Shown: in pieces, positions 21,418 through 32,030 of the stretch
How the letters are laid out: each line of letters opens with the position of its first letter
Numbering within the stretch: the first letter of the stretch is position 1
Origin: Bactericera cockerelli
Lineage: Eukaryota; Arthropoda; Insecta; Hemiptera; Triozidae
Length of the DNA stretch: 64,000 bases
Reading direction: 5' to 3'
Assembly: GCA_024516035.1 (NCBI GenBank)
Contig: CM044966.1
Location: 16,349,377 to 16,413,376, forward strand
Program-made: the position numbers and the translations under genes
The notes under the pieces: model-generated
Databases searched by the model: none
What the model saw: the letters and a program-made list of their open reading frames with translations, nothing else
Told to the model about the DNA's origin: nothing

Positions 21418-21645
21418 TTTTTTTTTTTTTTTTGATTTAACGTCGCTTTCAACTGCATTGGTCATATCACGACGGGGGTGTTACCCTCCATTCGCAGGAA
21501 ACTCACAAACCTGCTACCCACATTAAACTCACCCAGCCTGGGTTGGGCCGGAATGCCAGCATCACGAAGTCTTCACCTCGCTGGACGTTGCTTAACTTCG
21601 GTGATCCAACGAGAACCGGTGCATTCAACGCGCCATCGACGCTGG
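21418..21645 (-). mobile_element. 5S-derived SINE, family G
   Basis: The minus-strand head reads CCAGCGTCGATGGCGCGTTG, AATGCACCGGTTCTCGTTGG and ATCACCGAAGTTAAGCAACG, close to 5S rRNA. The body is shorter than in the copy at 16880. Confidence 0.82.
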
Positions 21646-22048
21646 CCTAAAAAAGTTTTATCTGCAGTGCGTTTTCATTGCTAAGGAACGCCTTGAAAAA
21701 AGATTAATGCTTTATGCAGTGTTTTTGATACTTGGAAATGCCTTCAATTTTCTATGCCATACGCAGTACGTTTTGTTTGTTAGGGAGGGAAATTTTGAAA
21801 TTACTTTTCTTATCAATTGTTGAAAATTCTCATTACTTTTGAAACTTTTATAATATTTTCTAGACGAAAATTACTGTAATAAGAAATATTATTTCAAATT
21901 TTAACTCGTATAAATACTTAACAGGCATTAAAGAAGAAAGAATTTCCTTTTTAATTACCATATTGAGATCAGTGTTTTTTTACAGTTAATAATTTTGTTT
22001 CACCAAGATAAATTAAAGCTGTGGTTAAACAATTGATAAGAACTCACG

Positions 22049-22117
22049 ATGTCTAACCCCTGTGTAGTGCCTGTCAAAAATAAAGACTCAGTTGGTGACA
22101 ACAGGTGGCTTAACCAG
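22049..22117 (+). CDS. Paf-AHalpha: PAFAH exon 1
   Basis: The ATG follows AACTCACG. The exon encodes 23 residues ending VGDNRWLNQ and stops at CAG|GTAAAT. The family has a GDGRWMSQH block at this point, and exon 2 begins with the matching His, so the junction is well supported. Confidence 0.9.
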
Positions 22118-25100
22118 GTAAATTATCTAATGACATCTTAGCTGGGATCCATTGTGATCTTGCCAAACAGCTGTTTCTTGACGGATTTTTATGAAACTTT
22201 CACTCAATACTTAGAATCTCATAAGAAAATGATTTCACACCGGAAAAAACCCCACAAGTTTACACTTTGGGGTTTCCCCCCCCCCCCCCCCCCCCCCTAT
22301 GCCACTGGTGTCATTGTGAACGATAGAAGCAAGACAGTAGAGGAATGATTCAGCACTTCTACCACTGTCTTTACAAGGAGGTTCCCTGTTTATAGTCCCC
22401 CAACCAGACATTTAATAATATACCTATCTTGTTAGATTATTCTGTGTGGTACTAGGGCTACCTTAGGGCTCCGTTGTGTTTACACACAAAGTGCACAAAC
22501 AAAACAGAGGCGTCTATACCCTGAACCCTGCAGTAGAGCCAGTAATTTGTAAAAAAATCTAACCAATAATCTAAAAATTTATATCAATCTTTGGTAAGAT
22601 CTGTCTTAGAATACGGTGCAATAATTTGGCTGCCATATACAAAGGTGGGGAAAAGGGCAATTGAACGAATCCAGGTAAGATTTGTACAAGGTATGTTTTT
22701 TTAAAACATTTAATTTCTATCCTCTTTATCCTGAGTACATTGAATATAACTTGTTGACTGAAAATCTTGACCTAGATACCCTAGCAGACCGAAGGGAAAA
22801 ACAACAAAAATGACATTTTTAATTAATGTTCTAAACTATAATCTTAACTGCCCCTACATTCTAGAGAAAATACACCTAAGAGTCCCTAATAACAGACTAA
22901 AAAACTCAGGAAATTTGACCTTCCACCTGCCAAACAAGAAAGAAACATGTCTCTTTAAATCTCCCATTATTTCCATCATGTCAACTTTTAACACCCTGGA
23001 AAACCAACCGGAAATTTTCCAGTAAGGAAGAGACCAGCAACAGTTATTGCCCTCATAGATGTCATCCTTTAACTTTATATCTGTGTTGGTGTAGTTGCTT
23101 AAAAAAATAAAAAAATAATAACCATAATATTGAATGTAAGTGGCCACAATGGAGTCCTAAAAATTTTCAATCAAGCTGTAGGTACCAGGGTATGAGGTTG
23201 GGGGTATAGGCCAGGGTCCTCATTGTGGTCACCTACTAACAGTCAAGCCTGGGGATGTTAAACAAGGAAATTACCAGTGTCTTCCCAGAGCTAGGGGACT
23301 ATAAATTGAGCAAATTAAACTTAAGGGTTCCAGGGAGAACGACAAGATCTAAAGATACTTTTCTGCTCCAGAGATGCAAAATTAATATCTGTGAACATTC
23401 TCCAATACAACGTATGGAGAAAATAGGTAATCTCACCAGCGGGGCGGGCTTAGATCTATTCCTTTGTAAAAGATCGGATATTGATCTACTTTTTAATTAG
23501 GGAGGTAACTTTTGGTTATAAAATGATATCTAATGCGTTTGTTTTTATTTTTATTTATTTTTTGCTCTTATTTTTATTTTTACTTGTGTTTTTATTTTGT
23601 AATATTTGTTTCTTTTTGTAATAAATGGGGTCAAACCCCGTAGATTCATTCAAAAAAAAAAAAAAAAAAACAGACTGCTAACCCTAACAAGCCTTCCGAA
23701 GAGTTTAATGTCTCATTAATAAAAAGCCCAAGTTCTCAGAATAATGGAATAATAATTACACCACATTCAGGGGGTCAACCCAAAAATTGAAATTTTTGGG
23801 TACCTACCTAATGTTTTTTTTTTTTTTTTTTTTTTTTCCTCGTGGTATTTAACGTTCCCCAGGCAGACTTTAGTTTTTATTGTAAATTGAAAATGTCACA
23901 TAAAACAAATTTTTCTTCTGATAAGTTTTAATATTAGAAATTGGAAAAATTGTGTTTGTTTTTTTTTTTTTTTTAATAAATGTTTTTTGCTCCACTTTCA
24001 AATTTATTATTCTCAAATCCTTTACAGCATGAGCTTCAACTCCAGTTGGCAAAAGAGAGTGAGCCCGAGGTTGCCTTCATCGGGGATTCACTCATTAATT
24101 TTCTCACGCAGACTCAGCTGTGGCATGATCTGTTTGAGCCACTGCACTGTTTGAACTTTGGCATCGGAGGAGACAAAGTGGAACACTGCCTGTGGAGAGT
24201 TCAGGACGGCATTCTTGATAGTATTAAGCCCAAGGTAAATCTGACTTTACCTACAAGAAGTAGACCAGTAGTCTGGCTGGGGGACTATAAACAGGGAGTA
24301 GACCAGCAGTCTGGCTGGGGGACTATAAACAGGGAGTAGACCAGCATTGGCTTGGTTCTGGGGGCCCTTGTTAATTATTAGCCTCCTTGTAAAGACAGTG
24401 GTAGAAGAGCAGAGTCATTCCTCCACTGTCTGGCTACCATCGTTCACAATGATGCCACCCTATGATGATGAAATCTGACTTATTATGTTTTGTCTCATGT
24501 CAATGGTTCACTAGATATTTTAATCTTGAAATTAGGAACTCTAAGAAAATTAGTAACTTCTATTTAATAAAGACAAAAAATCCAATCAGAGGCATGGTGA
24601 CCTGGGTTCAATTCCCAGCGGGGCAGGAATTTTTCTGCTCTGTACTTGGTTGTTCGGGGTCCACTCATATCTCGTGAGGAAAAATGAGTAGTTACTTGTA
24701 TGAGTAACGACCAGTGGCGGCATTACCAGAGTAAAAAGAAATCAATGTAATAGAATAATTCGAAATGTGAAGGAGGCTCTTAGTAATGCTGCGCTACCCA
24801 CAAAAATTGTGAGGAGGCCTTGTGCTTCACCTCAAATAAAATCATACAAATCATACCTAGCTATTATTTCGTTTTTCTAGAAATATAAGATTTTTTTTAC
24901 ATTTCAGGTTGTTGTGATTCTGGTAGGAACAAACAATGAAGACGACTCCCCGGAGAATATTGCTGATGGAATAGTTGAACTCATCAAGCTGATCCAAACC
25001 AAACTGCCCAATGCTGATATTGTTGTTCTTGTAAGTGTATCTTTCTTTTATTACTTTCCTTATCCTATAATAAGAAAAGTATTGTATTTCACCTTCAATG

Positions 25101-26845
25101 AGACTGGGTGAGTTTAATTTTAGTAGCTGGTTTTTAAGTTTCAACCAAATGGAGTCTAAAGCCTTCATCATGATATGAACATGTTCTTGAGAGCAAATTA
25201 AAAAAAAACTCTTTTTTGTATAACTGTAATAAAAATTATCTTTTTTTTAAGGGTTGGGTGGAAAAGATCGCCGCAGGCAATAACCATGTCCTTAAGTTGG
25301 GACATTAGTATTATTTTCTGCTTTATTATTTTTTTTCAAACTATTCTATCATTTATTAATTTTCGAACTATTTTATACTGTAAATATTGTATACGTTTTC
25401 CTTCTAATAAAAGCTTGGTATAATAATAATAATAATTATAACAGACTTTGCGAGTGAATCTACCAAGTCTCATTTCAGTCCCAGTCCTGTAAATCAATTT
25501 TACTTCCGATAAATTTCTATTATTAGAAATGGGATGTATGTATTTAATTTAATTTATTTGACGGGTCGAGCCCAATATGTACAAATACAAATAAGAAAAC
25601 AAAATAAGAAAATTTAAGAAGACAAGTAAAATATCACAGTTAAAACGTAGAGAATCAACATAAGAAAACAAAATAAGAAAATTTAAGAAGACAAGTAAAA
25701 TATCACAGTTAAAACGTAGAGAATCAACATAAGAAAACAAAATAAGAAAATTTAAGAAGACAAGTAAAATATCACAGTTAAAACGTAGAGAATCAACATA
25801 AGAAAACAAAATAAGAAAATTTAAGAAGACAAGTAAAATATCACAGTTAAAACCTAGGAAATCAACATAAGAAAACAAAATAAGAAAATTTAAGAAGACA
25901 AGTAAAATATCACAGTTAAAACCTAGGAAATCAACGTTTAAACAACGTTTTAATTGTGTTCGTTTTTGTAAAGGTAATGCTACCTGCATGTTAGGTACAT
26001 TGCCTCATGCAAGTGGGATGGATCAAGTCTATCACCTGTGATTTTAATTGCCTTGTAAATATGAATCTTAAATACAACATTCTAATAATAATAATAATGA
26101 TTTTTCTTTGTGTTATTATGTCACAATTTTAGTGGGTAGCTCAGAATCATAGGACTTTACCACTTTAATTTACAATATCTTGTATTGTTTTTTTTTTTGC
26201 CTAAGATTCTGCCACTGGTCGCTGCTTCACATTAAAGCAGCTACTCATTTTTCCTCACGAGGTATGAGTAGACCCCGAACATCCAAGTACAGAGCAGAAA
26301 AAATCCTCCCCCGCTGGGAATCGAACCCAGGTCACCATGTGTGCAATGCCTAGCGCGCTAACTCGCTCTGCCACAGTGACTACAACATTCTATATGCTCA
26401 GTTTTTGTAAAAAAAAAAAAAATATTTTTTGCTCCAATTTAATTTTTTTTTTTTTTTAATTAATCTTCTTTCTACTCAAGAGTTACTTCCCCGAGGCAAA
26501 ACCCTCAACCCTCAATATTTTTTTGCTCCAATTTCATTTTTATTTATTTAAATTTTTAATCTTCTTTCTACTCAGGAGTTACTGCCCCGAGGCAAAACCC
26601 TCAACCCACTGTGGAAGAAAAACATGGACACAAATCAAGCCCTCGCCGGCAAACTTTCCGGCCATGCCTTGGGGACCAAAGTGCATCTTCTCTGCCACCA
26701 CCAGCCTGATTTCGTTCTGAACGGGAGTCAAATTTCCCACGGGGACTTTTTCGATTTTATTCACCTGACCGAGAGTGGCTATCGGAAGGTTTTCACTCCT
26801 GTGTATGAAAAGGTGAGGACCATTCTGGACGGCTTGGGCAAGTGA
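22049..26845 (+). CDS. Paf-AHalpha: PAF acetylhydrolase 1b catalytic (alpha) subunit, complete
   Basis: The exons are 22049-22117, 24028-24234, 24908-25030 and 26576-26845, all phase 0 with GT-AG introns, giving 222 residues (PAFAH1B2/3 are about 230). The fold is a GDSL/SGNH-like hydrolase. GDS carries nucleophile Ser44, GIGGD (68-72) and GTNN (99-102) supply oxyanion-hole residues, and DFIH gives Asp193 and His196. The family removes the acetyl group of platelet-activating factor in the cytosol as a dimer bound to LIS1, which also links it to dynein control. The symbol follows the fly homologue. One small oddity is Glu134 (ELLPRG), where vertebrates have Gly. The first 30 bases of exon 4 and its acceptor are duplicated just upstream. 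Confidence 0.95.
22269..22297 (+). repeat. Poly-C run
   Basis: Nearly 30 consecutive C. The exact length is likely uncertain in any assembly. Confidence 0.9.
22306..22412 (+). mobile_element. Family H element, fragment
   Basis: It reads GTGTCATTGTGAACGATAGA, then CTTCTACCACTGTCTTTACA, then a partial 38-bp unit. It lies in PAFAH intron 1. Confidence 0.65.
22570..23230 (+). pseudogene. Decayed non-LTR retrotransposon, RT C-terminal end
   Basis: The plus strand encodes SLVRSVLEYGAIIWLPYTKV and then GKRAIERIQVRFVQ, the conserved end of Jockey/CR1-type reverse transcriptases. After a frame break come YPEYIEYNLL and LDTLADRREK. The rest (to about 23025) is open but degraded. It lies in PAFAH intron 1. 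Confidence 0.75.
23231..23670 (+). pseudogene. Second LINE 3' end with poly(A)
   Basis: It encodes a second version of the same C-terminal domain (KLNLRVPGRTTRSKDTFLLQ, HSPIQRMEKIGNL) with a stop at about 23500. A 3' UTR follows, ending GGGGTCAAACCCCGTAGATT, with poly(A) at 23652-23670. A related 3' end lies at 34555-34857. Confidence 0.75.
24028..24234 (+). CDS. Paf-AHalpha: PAFAH exon 2 (nucleophile Ser)
   Basis: From TTTACAG|CAT to AAG|GTAAAT, 69 codons. It contains VAFIGDS and LHCLNFGIGGD. Confidence 0.95.
24262..24462 (-). mobile_element. Family H element, about two repeat units
   Basis: The 38-bp units (GTCTGGCTGGGGGACTATAA) are followed by the reverse flank GGGGGCCCTTG and CATCGTTCACAATGATGCCA. 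It starts about 25 bases after the PAFAH exon 2 donor. Confidence 0.8.
24585..24735 (+). mobile_element. tRNA-derived SINE, family I
   Basis: It reads ATGGTGACCTGGGTTCAATT and CCCAGCGGGGCAGGAATTTT, then the body with GTTCGGGGTCCACTCATATC and CGACCAGTGGCGGCATTACC. The first half of the head is missing. Confidence 0.65.
24908..25030 (+). CDS. Paf-AHalpha: PAFAH exon 3
   Basis: From TTTCAG|GTT to CTT|GTAAGT, 41 codons. It contains VVVILVGTNN and ends ADIVVL, as in the family. Confidence 0.95.
25248..25445 (+). mobile_element. SINE/LINE-tail family J
   Basis: It starts AAGGGTTGGGTGGAAAAGAT and ends CTTCTAATAAAAGCTTGGTA with AAT repeats. It lies in PAFAH intron 3. Confidence 0.7.
25589..25935 (+). 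repeat. Tandem array, 68-bp unit, five copies
   Basis: Each unit contains ATAAGAAAACAAAATAAGAA, AATTTAAGAAGACAAGTAAA and ATATCACAGTTAAAACGTAG. The last two units differ (CCTAGG for CGTAGA). It lies in PAFAH intron 3 and produces a spurious minus-strand ORF. Confidence 0.95.
26210..26388 (-). mobile_element. tRNA-derived SINE, family I (full head)
   Basis: The minus-strand head reads GTCACTGTGGCAGAGCGAGT, TAGCGCGCTAGGCATTGCAC and GGGTTCGATTCCCAGCGG. The body matches 24585-24735 in reverse. Confidence 0.75.
26421..26610 (+). repeat. Tandem duplication across the PAFAH intron 3/exon 4 junction
   Basis: Two units of about 95 bp (26421-26515 and 26516-26610) both contain TTTTTTTGCTCCAATTT, CTTCTTTCTACTCA and about 30 bases of exon 4 (CCCCGAGGCAAAACCCTCAA). 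Only the second continues into the exon. The first has ACTCAAG in place of ACTCAG and a T for G in the exon part. Confidence 0.9.
26576..26845 (+). CDS. Paf-AHalpha: PAFAH exon 4 (Asp-His and stop)
   Basis: From ACTCAG|GAG to the TGA at 26843-26845, 89 codons plus stop. It contains LLPRGKTLNPLW and the catalytic DFFDFIHLTESGY. Confidence 0.95.
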   Translation, partial: ELLPRGKTLNPLWKKNMDTNQALAGKLSGHALGTKVHLLCHHQPDFVLNGSQISHGDFFDFIHLTESGYRKVFTPVYEKVRTILDGLGK

Positions 26846-26919
26846 GATGAATGCCTTTTTTGAGAGATCAATTTTTTTGTGAGAAAATGAGATTAATTGG
26901 CATTGTGCATTATAAAGTA

Positions 26920-27523
26920 CAGTAGAACCCCGTTATTATGAACTGATTGGGACCAGGGGTAGTTCATAATAGCGGGTTTCAATGTAAAAGTTCATAATAT
27001 CGGGGTTCCATATACTCATAGGTAAAAGAAAGGGAAATGAGGCAAATCTATACTTATAAAAGAGAGTTTCACTCACTGACTGACTGACTCACTGATTCAT
27101 CACTGTTGCTCCGAACTGGTAAGTCCTAGGAAGCTGAAATTTGGTAGGTAGCTTTTTCTTATAGTCTAGATGTGCAATAAGACGGGATTTTTCGAAATTC
27201 CCACTACAACACCTGCCATTGGCGAAAAAGGATTTTTTTGCTTTGAGGGCCATGCCTCTGTCCGCAAAGCGGGCGACAGCCCGCTAGTTTTAGACATATG
27301 AACGGGCGTACTGTTAATTTGAATGTTAATTTAAGTACAGATTAGGTATATAAATGCAAAATATGTATGTAAATTGTACATAGACCTATTGTGAGGATCT
27401 AAAGAAGTCAGTAATTCTTGAGAAATTAGAGAAAATATATCCATTTAAAAAAAAATTGCGAAAAAAAAGTTCATTTTATCTGAGGTTCATAATATCGGGG
27501 TTCATAATAACGGGTTTCTACTG
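26920..27523. mobile_element. MITE with CAGTAGAA inverted termini, TA flanks
   Basis: The left end CAGTAGAACCCCGTTATTAT and the right end AATAACGGGTTTCTACTG are inverted repeats flanked by TA. Further inner inverted stretches contain TTCATAATATCGGGGTT. No transposase is encoded. Ends of this type are known from pogo/Tc1-like MITEs (family memory). A Helitron-like element is nested inside. Confidence 0.8.
27047..27287 (+). mobile_element. Non-autonomous Helitron-like element
   Basis: It starts TCTATACTTATAAAAGAG after an A and ends GCGGGCGACAGCCCGCTAG before a T. The 3' end forms the subterminal hairpin typical of Helitrons, and insertion between A and T fits the family. Confidence 0.85.
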
Positions 27524-27624
27524 TACGAGATTCATGCGTTCATGCTCAATCACATTATTGCTTATGACCTTATGAGTGTCATTTGATGGTTGAGTATTTC
27601 AATTTGTCGGCCAATAGGCACACT

Positions 27625-27815
27625 GGTAATCAAGTGATTAACGCGCTAGTCTGTTAATCCAGGTAGCGTGGGGATCCGTTGGTTCGAATCCCACCCAGTG
27701 CATAAATTTTCCCTCATTAATTTGAGCTTGTGACCACATAATAATAAGACTCTGAGAGGGTTAGGTGGTAGAAAATGATTTGAGCATTACCCTCGCCTGG
27801 TGGTGGTGACCTTCC

Positions 27816-27850
<35 letters not shown>
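27625..27850 (+). mobile_element. tRNA-derived SINE, family A, with poly-T
   Basis: The head CACTGGTAATCAAGTGATTA and box B GGTTCGAATCCCACCC are present. The tail runs into a poly-T run of over 30 bases (27819-27850) instead of ATT repeats. Confidence 0.75.
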
Positions 27851-27853
<3 letters not shown>

Positions 27854-28133
27854 GGAAGGCAGGAAAAAATCTTTCAAAGACACCCAGATCCTGGGGTGTG
27901 GGATTTCCACCCACTAAAAACCCACCTTCTCTAAAAGCTAACCGCACTTGGAACCGAAAAATATCATTACTTCAAGTATTATTATTAATAAGTGTTATTA
28001 TTAATAAGGTCTATCTTCATCGTCTTTCACTTTGCCTTCGCCCAAACCTACGCTTTGATTTAAAGGGGTTGGAGTTGCACAAGAGAAGCCCTAATCATCA
28101 CACCGACCTACATTAGATCTATTGTGACCAAGG

Positions 28134-28320
28134 GCCGGCATTCTGTACCTTCCAAACACGTGAGGCTGGCATTTCCGGCACTACCCAGGCTGGGTGAGGT
28201 TAATGTCGGTTTTACCCTCCAGCGAATGGAGGGTAAAACCCCCGCCCTGACTCTCTATCTCAATAAGGACGTTAAAACCAAATAGAATCAACTGGTCACA
28301 ATAGATCTAATGAGGTCGCA
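28134..28320 (+). mobile_element. SINE family D body, head missing
   Basis: It runs from GGCCGGCATTCTGTACCTTC to GACGTTAAAACCAAATAGAA, the shared family D/G body. Confidence 0.75.
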
Positions 28321-28654
28321 GTGTTAATTGTTAGGGTTTCACTGAAAACCCTGAAACCAGGTCAGATAATAATAATAAATAAAGGGCCGCCATTTTTTTA
28401 CCTCTTCCTCATACTTAAGGTTCATTCCCCATTTTACAGCTGGATGGCTTTCCTAACGCCAGCACTGTTAAGGGCTCCACTGATTTGTGTTTTATTGTCT
28501 CTTGGCCTTTCAAGCTTTGTCAACCATAAGTTCTAAAGGTAGATAACAATAAAAATAATAGATAGGTATAATGATGAACAAAAATTTTTACACAGAATCA
28601 AATGGTCCATGACCAAACAAATTCACAATTAAATTAGTCCATTAGTGATACAAT

Positions 28655-28810
28655 TAAGCATTGGTTGCTGACTCGGAGGTTGCGGGTTCGAATCCCGGCC
28701 GGAGTGGAAAATTCTGACCGAGTTTTTCGTCTCCGGAATGGCATGGATATAAAGGTGAAGTGCCCTGAAGTAATGCGAAAGCGGTTCCAGGGCACAATTA
28801 CGTTTTTTTT
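28655..28810 (+). mobile_element. tRNA-derived SINE, family C, 5' truncated
   Basis: It starts within the head (AAGCATTGGTTGCTGACTCG), has box B GGGTTCGAATCCCGGCC and ends GCGGTTCCAGGGCACAATTA. Confidence 0.75.
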
Positions 28811-29039
28811 TAATGTTTGTGAAGAGTTCCCATCATGCTCGTGCAATTTCCTCTTTGAATGGAAAGAAAAATCCATTCAACAAGTCTGATTATGCGATTG
28901 AGGTTTTATATTTTTATTTTATTATAGTCAAGTCATATTCGCTATACAAACAGCACTGCTACTTTATTTATTTGTTACAAATGTGAATTTCTAACAAATA
29001 AAAATTTCTTTTTGATTGACATGTAGGATTTTAAATTTA

Positions 29040-29852
29040 GGGTAAGGTTGCTATATTTGGGGAGGTTTCCTAATTTGGGGAGGCGGTGTTTCTCCTCAAG
29101 GAGATGCTGCTGCCTGCGGTTAATGTCAGAATTATAAATGTAAACAACTTCCATGTGATTCCCGATCATAATCTAGTTTAAATTAATTGCTCGAGAGAAA
29201 ATATTTACAAAAATGTGATTTGGCATCCTTAAAACTTTTTTTAAAAAGTTAAAACTAGTGAAGTTTGGTCAACAAAAAGGTAAGAAAATTATATTTATTC
29301 TTTAATAATGCATATAAAAATAGTTTGTTCTTTCATATCTCAGCTCTAAAGTTTTCTTTTAATTCTGTGTAAAAATAGAAAATTATTTTTGTTCTTGCAT
29401 ATCACTTTGCCCAATTTGGGGATGACCTTAAACATTGTATTCTGAAGACTGTCCTGCAAGAAATGGTGAGCGCTGGATCATGTGTCTCATTTGTGAAAGG
29501 TGGGCAGTGGGCACACTCACTATGTGGAGGAAAAGATGAGAAATTCATTTGTGAATATTGCAGTTAAGGAATGTTGGCCAAAAGTATTAAAAAATTATTG
29601 AAAAAATCCTAAATTTTCAAAAAATTAGAACCTCCCCAAATTAGGATCACAAATCTTTGACTGTCATTTTTGAAGTGTTTTGTTTATGTTAATATTTTAA
29701 TTACTTTTTTCTTTTTCATTGTTCTGTAACTCTGAGGTATAATAAAAAACATTATTCTGTGTAATTTGAACTTTATTTCGTTAAAAAAGACTTTACCGTT
29801 TTCATTTTATAGGCGCTCAAAAGTTACCTCCCCAAATATGGCAAACTTACCC
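29040..29852. mobile_element. TIR element, 0.8 kb, complete
   Basis: The left end AGGGTAAGGTTGCTATATTT is inverted at the right end (AAATATGGCAAACTTACCCT), with TA flanks. No transposase is visible. A truncated copy lies at 5476-5864. Confidence 0.8.
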
Positions 29853-29859
29853 TATATTG

Positions 29860-30640
29860 TTGTTGTTGTTGTAGGCAGCTTGGCTACAGCTGGATGGAGG
29901 AGGGAATGATGGTCTCCAGCCAACTTGAATTTATATTAATAAGGCTTTGTTTAATTTTAAAGATTTTTATATATTTATTTTTGTAAAAGTTTCTCATTTC
30001 AGTTATACCTACATGAACTTATTTATTTTGGAAGCACAGCTAAAACACAGGAGGTTGTCGAAATTGAATTATTATTTTTTATAGTTTAGTATTATTATTA
30101 TGATTATATTATATAATAAAAAAGATTTATATAACAACAATAATAATAATACTAAACTGGAAAACAAATTGCATATATTTGTTACACAAATACACACCGT
30201 GCATTATTTCAAATTGTAATTTCCTATGTGATTCAAACAAAACGACCATTTTTCACTGTTTTCATTTAAATAAATATATATTTTACATTTTTTGAAAATT
30301 GTAGAAAACAAAAAATTATCAATGACTAAATTTTTTTTGTTAGATTTTTGGCATAGTTAAAAGTAGGTAAATAGGTATCGAAACTTAAAATACATTATTT
30401 TAAATACATGTTCTATGCAAAGTGGTTTGCTCATGACATCTCTGTTGATTGAGATGTGGAAATAATTTAAATGTTAAAAAAAAATATCCCTGTAAAATTG
30501 GATTCAACAAAAATATATCAGACCGCCCTTAACTTTCTCAAGTCGGAGATTGAACCAATCAAAGTAGATAATAGTCCGACTTTAGGGACTAGTATTTTAT
30601 TATTCTGCCTTTACGAGACCGAAATTCGGTAATATTAATC
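29860..30640. other. Intergenic, AT-rich
   Basis: A short (GTT)n tract lies at its start. Near 30040-30150, AATAATAATACTAAACTGGA forms an imperfect inverted pair with TAGTTTAGTATTATTATTAT. No gene is seen. Confidence 0.4.
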
Positions 30641-30649
30641 CATACCCCA

Positions 30650-30778
30650 GAACCAACCCAATTCTGGTCTACTCCTTGTTTATAGTCCCCCAGCCAGACT
30701 GCTGGTCTAATCCCTGTTTATAGTCCCCCAGCCAGACTGCTGGTCTACCCCCTGTTTATAGTCCCCCAGTCAGATTCT
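30650..30778 (+). repeat. Family H 38-bp array, three units
   Basis: Three units of TGGTCTACTCCCTGTTTATA followed by GTCCCCCAGCCAGACTGC. Most of the flank of the element is absent. Confidence 0.85.
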
Positions 30779-30779
30779 T

Positions 30780-30915
30780 ATAGGAAATAGAAAGTAAAAA
30801 TCGTGATGGGGTTAAAAAAAACTCGCTGTGAAACAAACGGTGTGTAACAAAATCGTCGACAGAAAGACGCCCGATTTTGTTTAACGCCCCCCTAAAAATC
30901 GTGTCAGTACCTAGT
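30780..30915 (+). repeat. Repeat family K, copy 1
   Basis: It shares AAAAATCGTGATGGGGTTAA, CTCGCTGTG, CAAACGG and AAAATCGTGTCAGT with the copy at 31902-32030. Its class is unknown. Confidence 0.6.
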
Positions 30916-30921
30916 TTTTTT

Positions 30922-31088
30922 TAAGGTAAGTGTGCCCCGGAACCGCTTTCGCATTACTTCAGGGCACTTTACCTTTTACATCCATGCCATTCCGGGATCG
31001 GAAAATTTCGGTCAGAAATTTCCGCTCCGGCCGGGATTCGAACCCGTCAGCAACCAATGCTCTTAACCACTGAGCCACGGAGGTCGGC
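30922..31088 (-). mobile_element. tRNA-derived SINE, family C (full)
   Basis: The minus-strand head reads CCGACCTCCGTGGCTCAGTG and box B GGGTTCGAATCCCGGCC. The tail contains GCGGTTCCGGGGCACACTTA. Confidence 0.8.
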
Positions 31089-31265
31089 AATTTGGGAACC
31101 ACTCAGAGGATATAGTGCGTACTGGTCCCCAGTTTGGGAACCACTCAGAGGATATAGTGCGTACTGGTCCCCAGTTTGGGAACCACTCAGAGAATATAGT
31201 GCGTACTGATCACATCGGTCTCGTCCCCAGTTTGGGAACCACTCAGAGGATATAGTGCGTACTGA

Positions 31266-31473
31266 TCACATAATAATATCGCCTTATTTATACTGCCCGA
31301 TTAGGACTATTAAGTCCCATTATTCCAGGAGTAAGCCCAAGACATATTATTATACGTGGTAAAACTCCCAAATGGGAGGATAACTTGTCATGTCCCGCCT
31401 GGGTTTCGAACCCGTGACCTCTGGTATCTCTGGATTCAGAGAGTGTCGCCTTTACCACTGAGCTACCGGGACA
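31266..31473 (-). mobile_element. tRNA-derived SINE, family B, inserted in the array
   Basis: A full family B copy (minus-strand head TGTCCCGGTAGCTCAGTGGT) splits an array unit, so it is younger than that part of the array. Confidence 0.82.
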
Positions 31474-31901
31474 GACATCAGTCTCGTCCCCAGTTTGGGA
31501 AACACTCAGAGGATGTAGTGCGTGCTGATCACATCAGTCTCGTCCCCAGTTTGGAAACCACTCTGAGGATATAGTGTGTACTGATCACATCCGAAGTACT
31601 GGGCGTGCGCACACCGGACTTGTAGAAGGCGCGCGAGTAGTCAGAGGATATAGTGCGTACTGATCACATCAGTCTCGTCCCCAGTTTGGGAACCACTCAG
31701 AGGATATAGTGCGTACTGATCACATCAGTCTCGTCCCCAGTTTGGGAACCACTCAGAGGATATAGTGCGTGCTGATCACATCCGAAGTACTGGGCGTGCG
31801 CACACCGGACTTGTAGAAGGCGCGCGAGTAGTCAGAGGATATAGTGCGTACTGATCACATCAGTCTCGTCCCCAGTTTAGGAACCACTCAGAGGATATAG
31901 T

Positions 31902-32030
31902 GGTAATAGAAACTAAAAATCGTGATGGGGTTTAAAAAAAACTCGCTGTGTAACAAACGGGGTGTAAAAAAATCGTCGACAGTAAGACGCCCCATTTTAT
32001 TTATCGCCCCCCCTAAAAATCGTGTCAGTC
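31902..32030 (+). repeat. Repeat family K, copy 2, inside the array
   Basis: It matches 30780-30915 closely and is bounded by array units on both sides. Confidence 0.6.

Noticed and set aside
25549..25989. 146-codon minus-strand ORF with repeated hydrophobic units
   Set aside because: It is produced by the 68-bp intronic tandem array and has no independent support.
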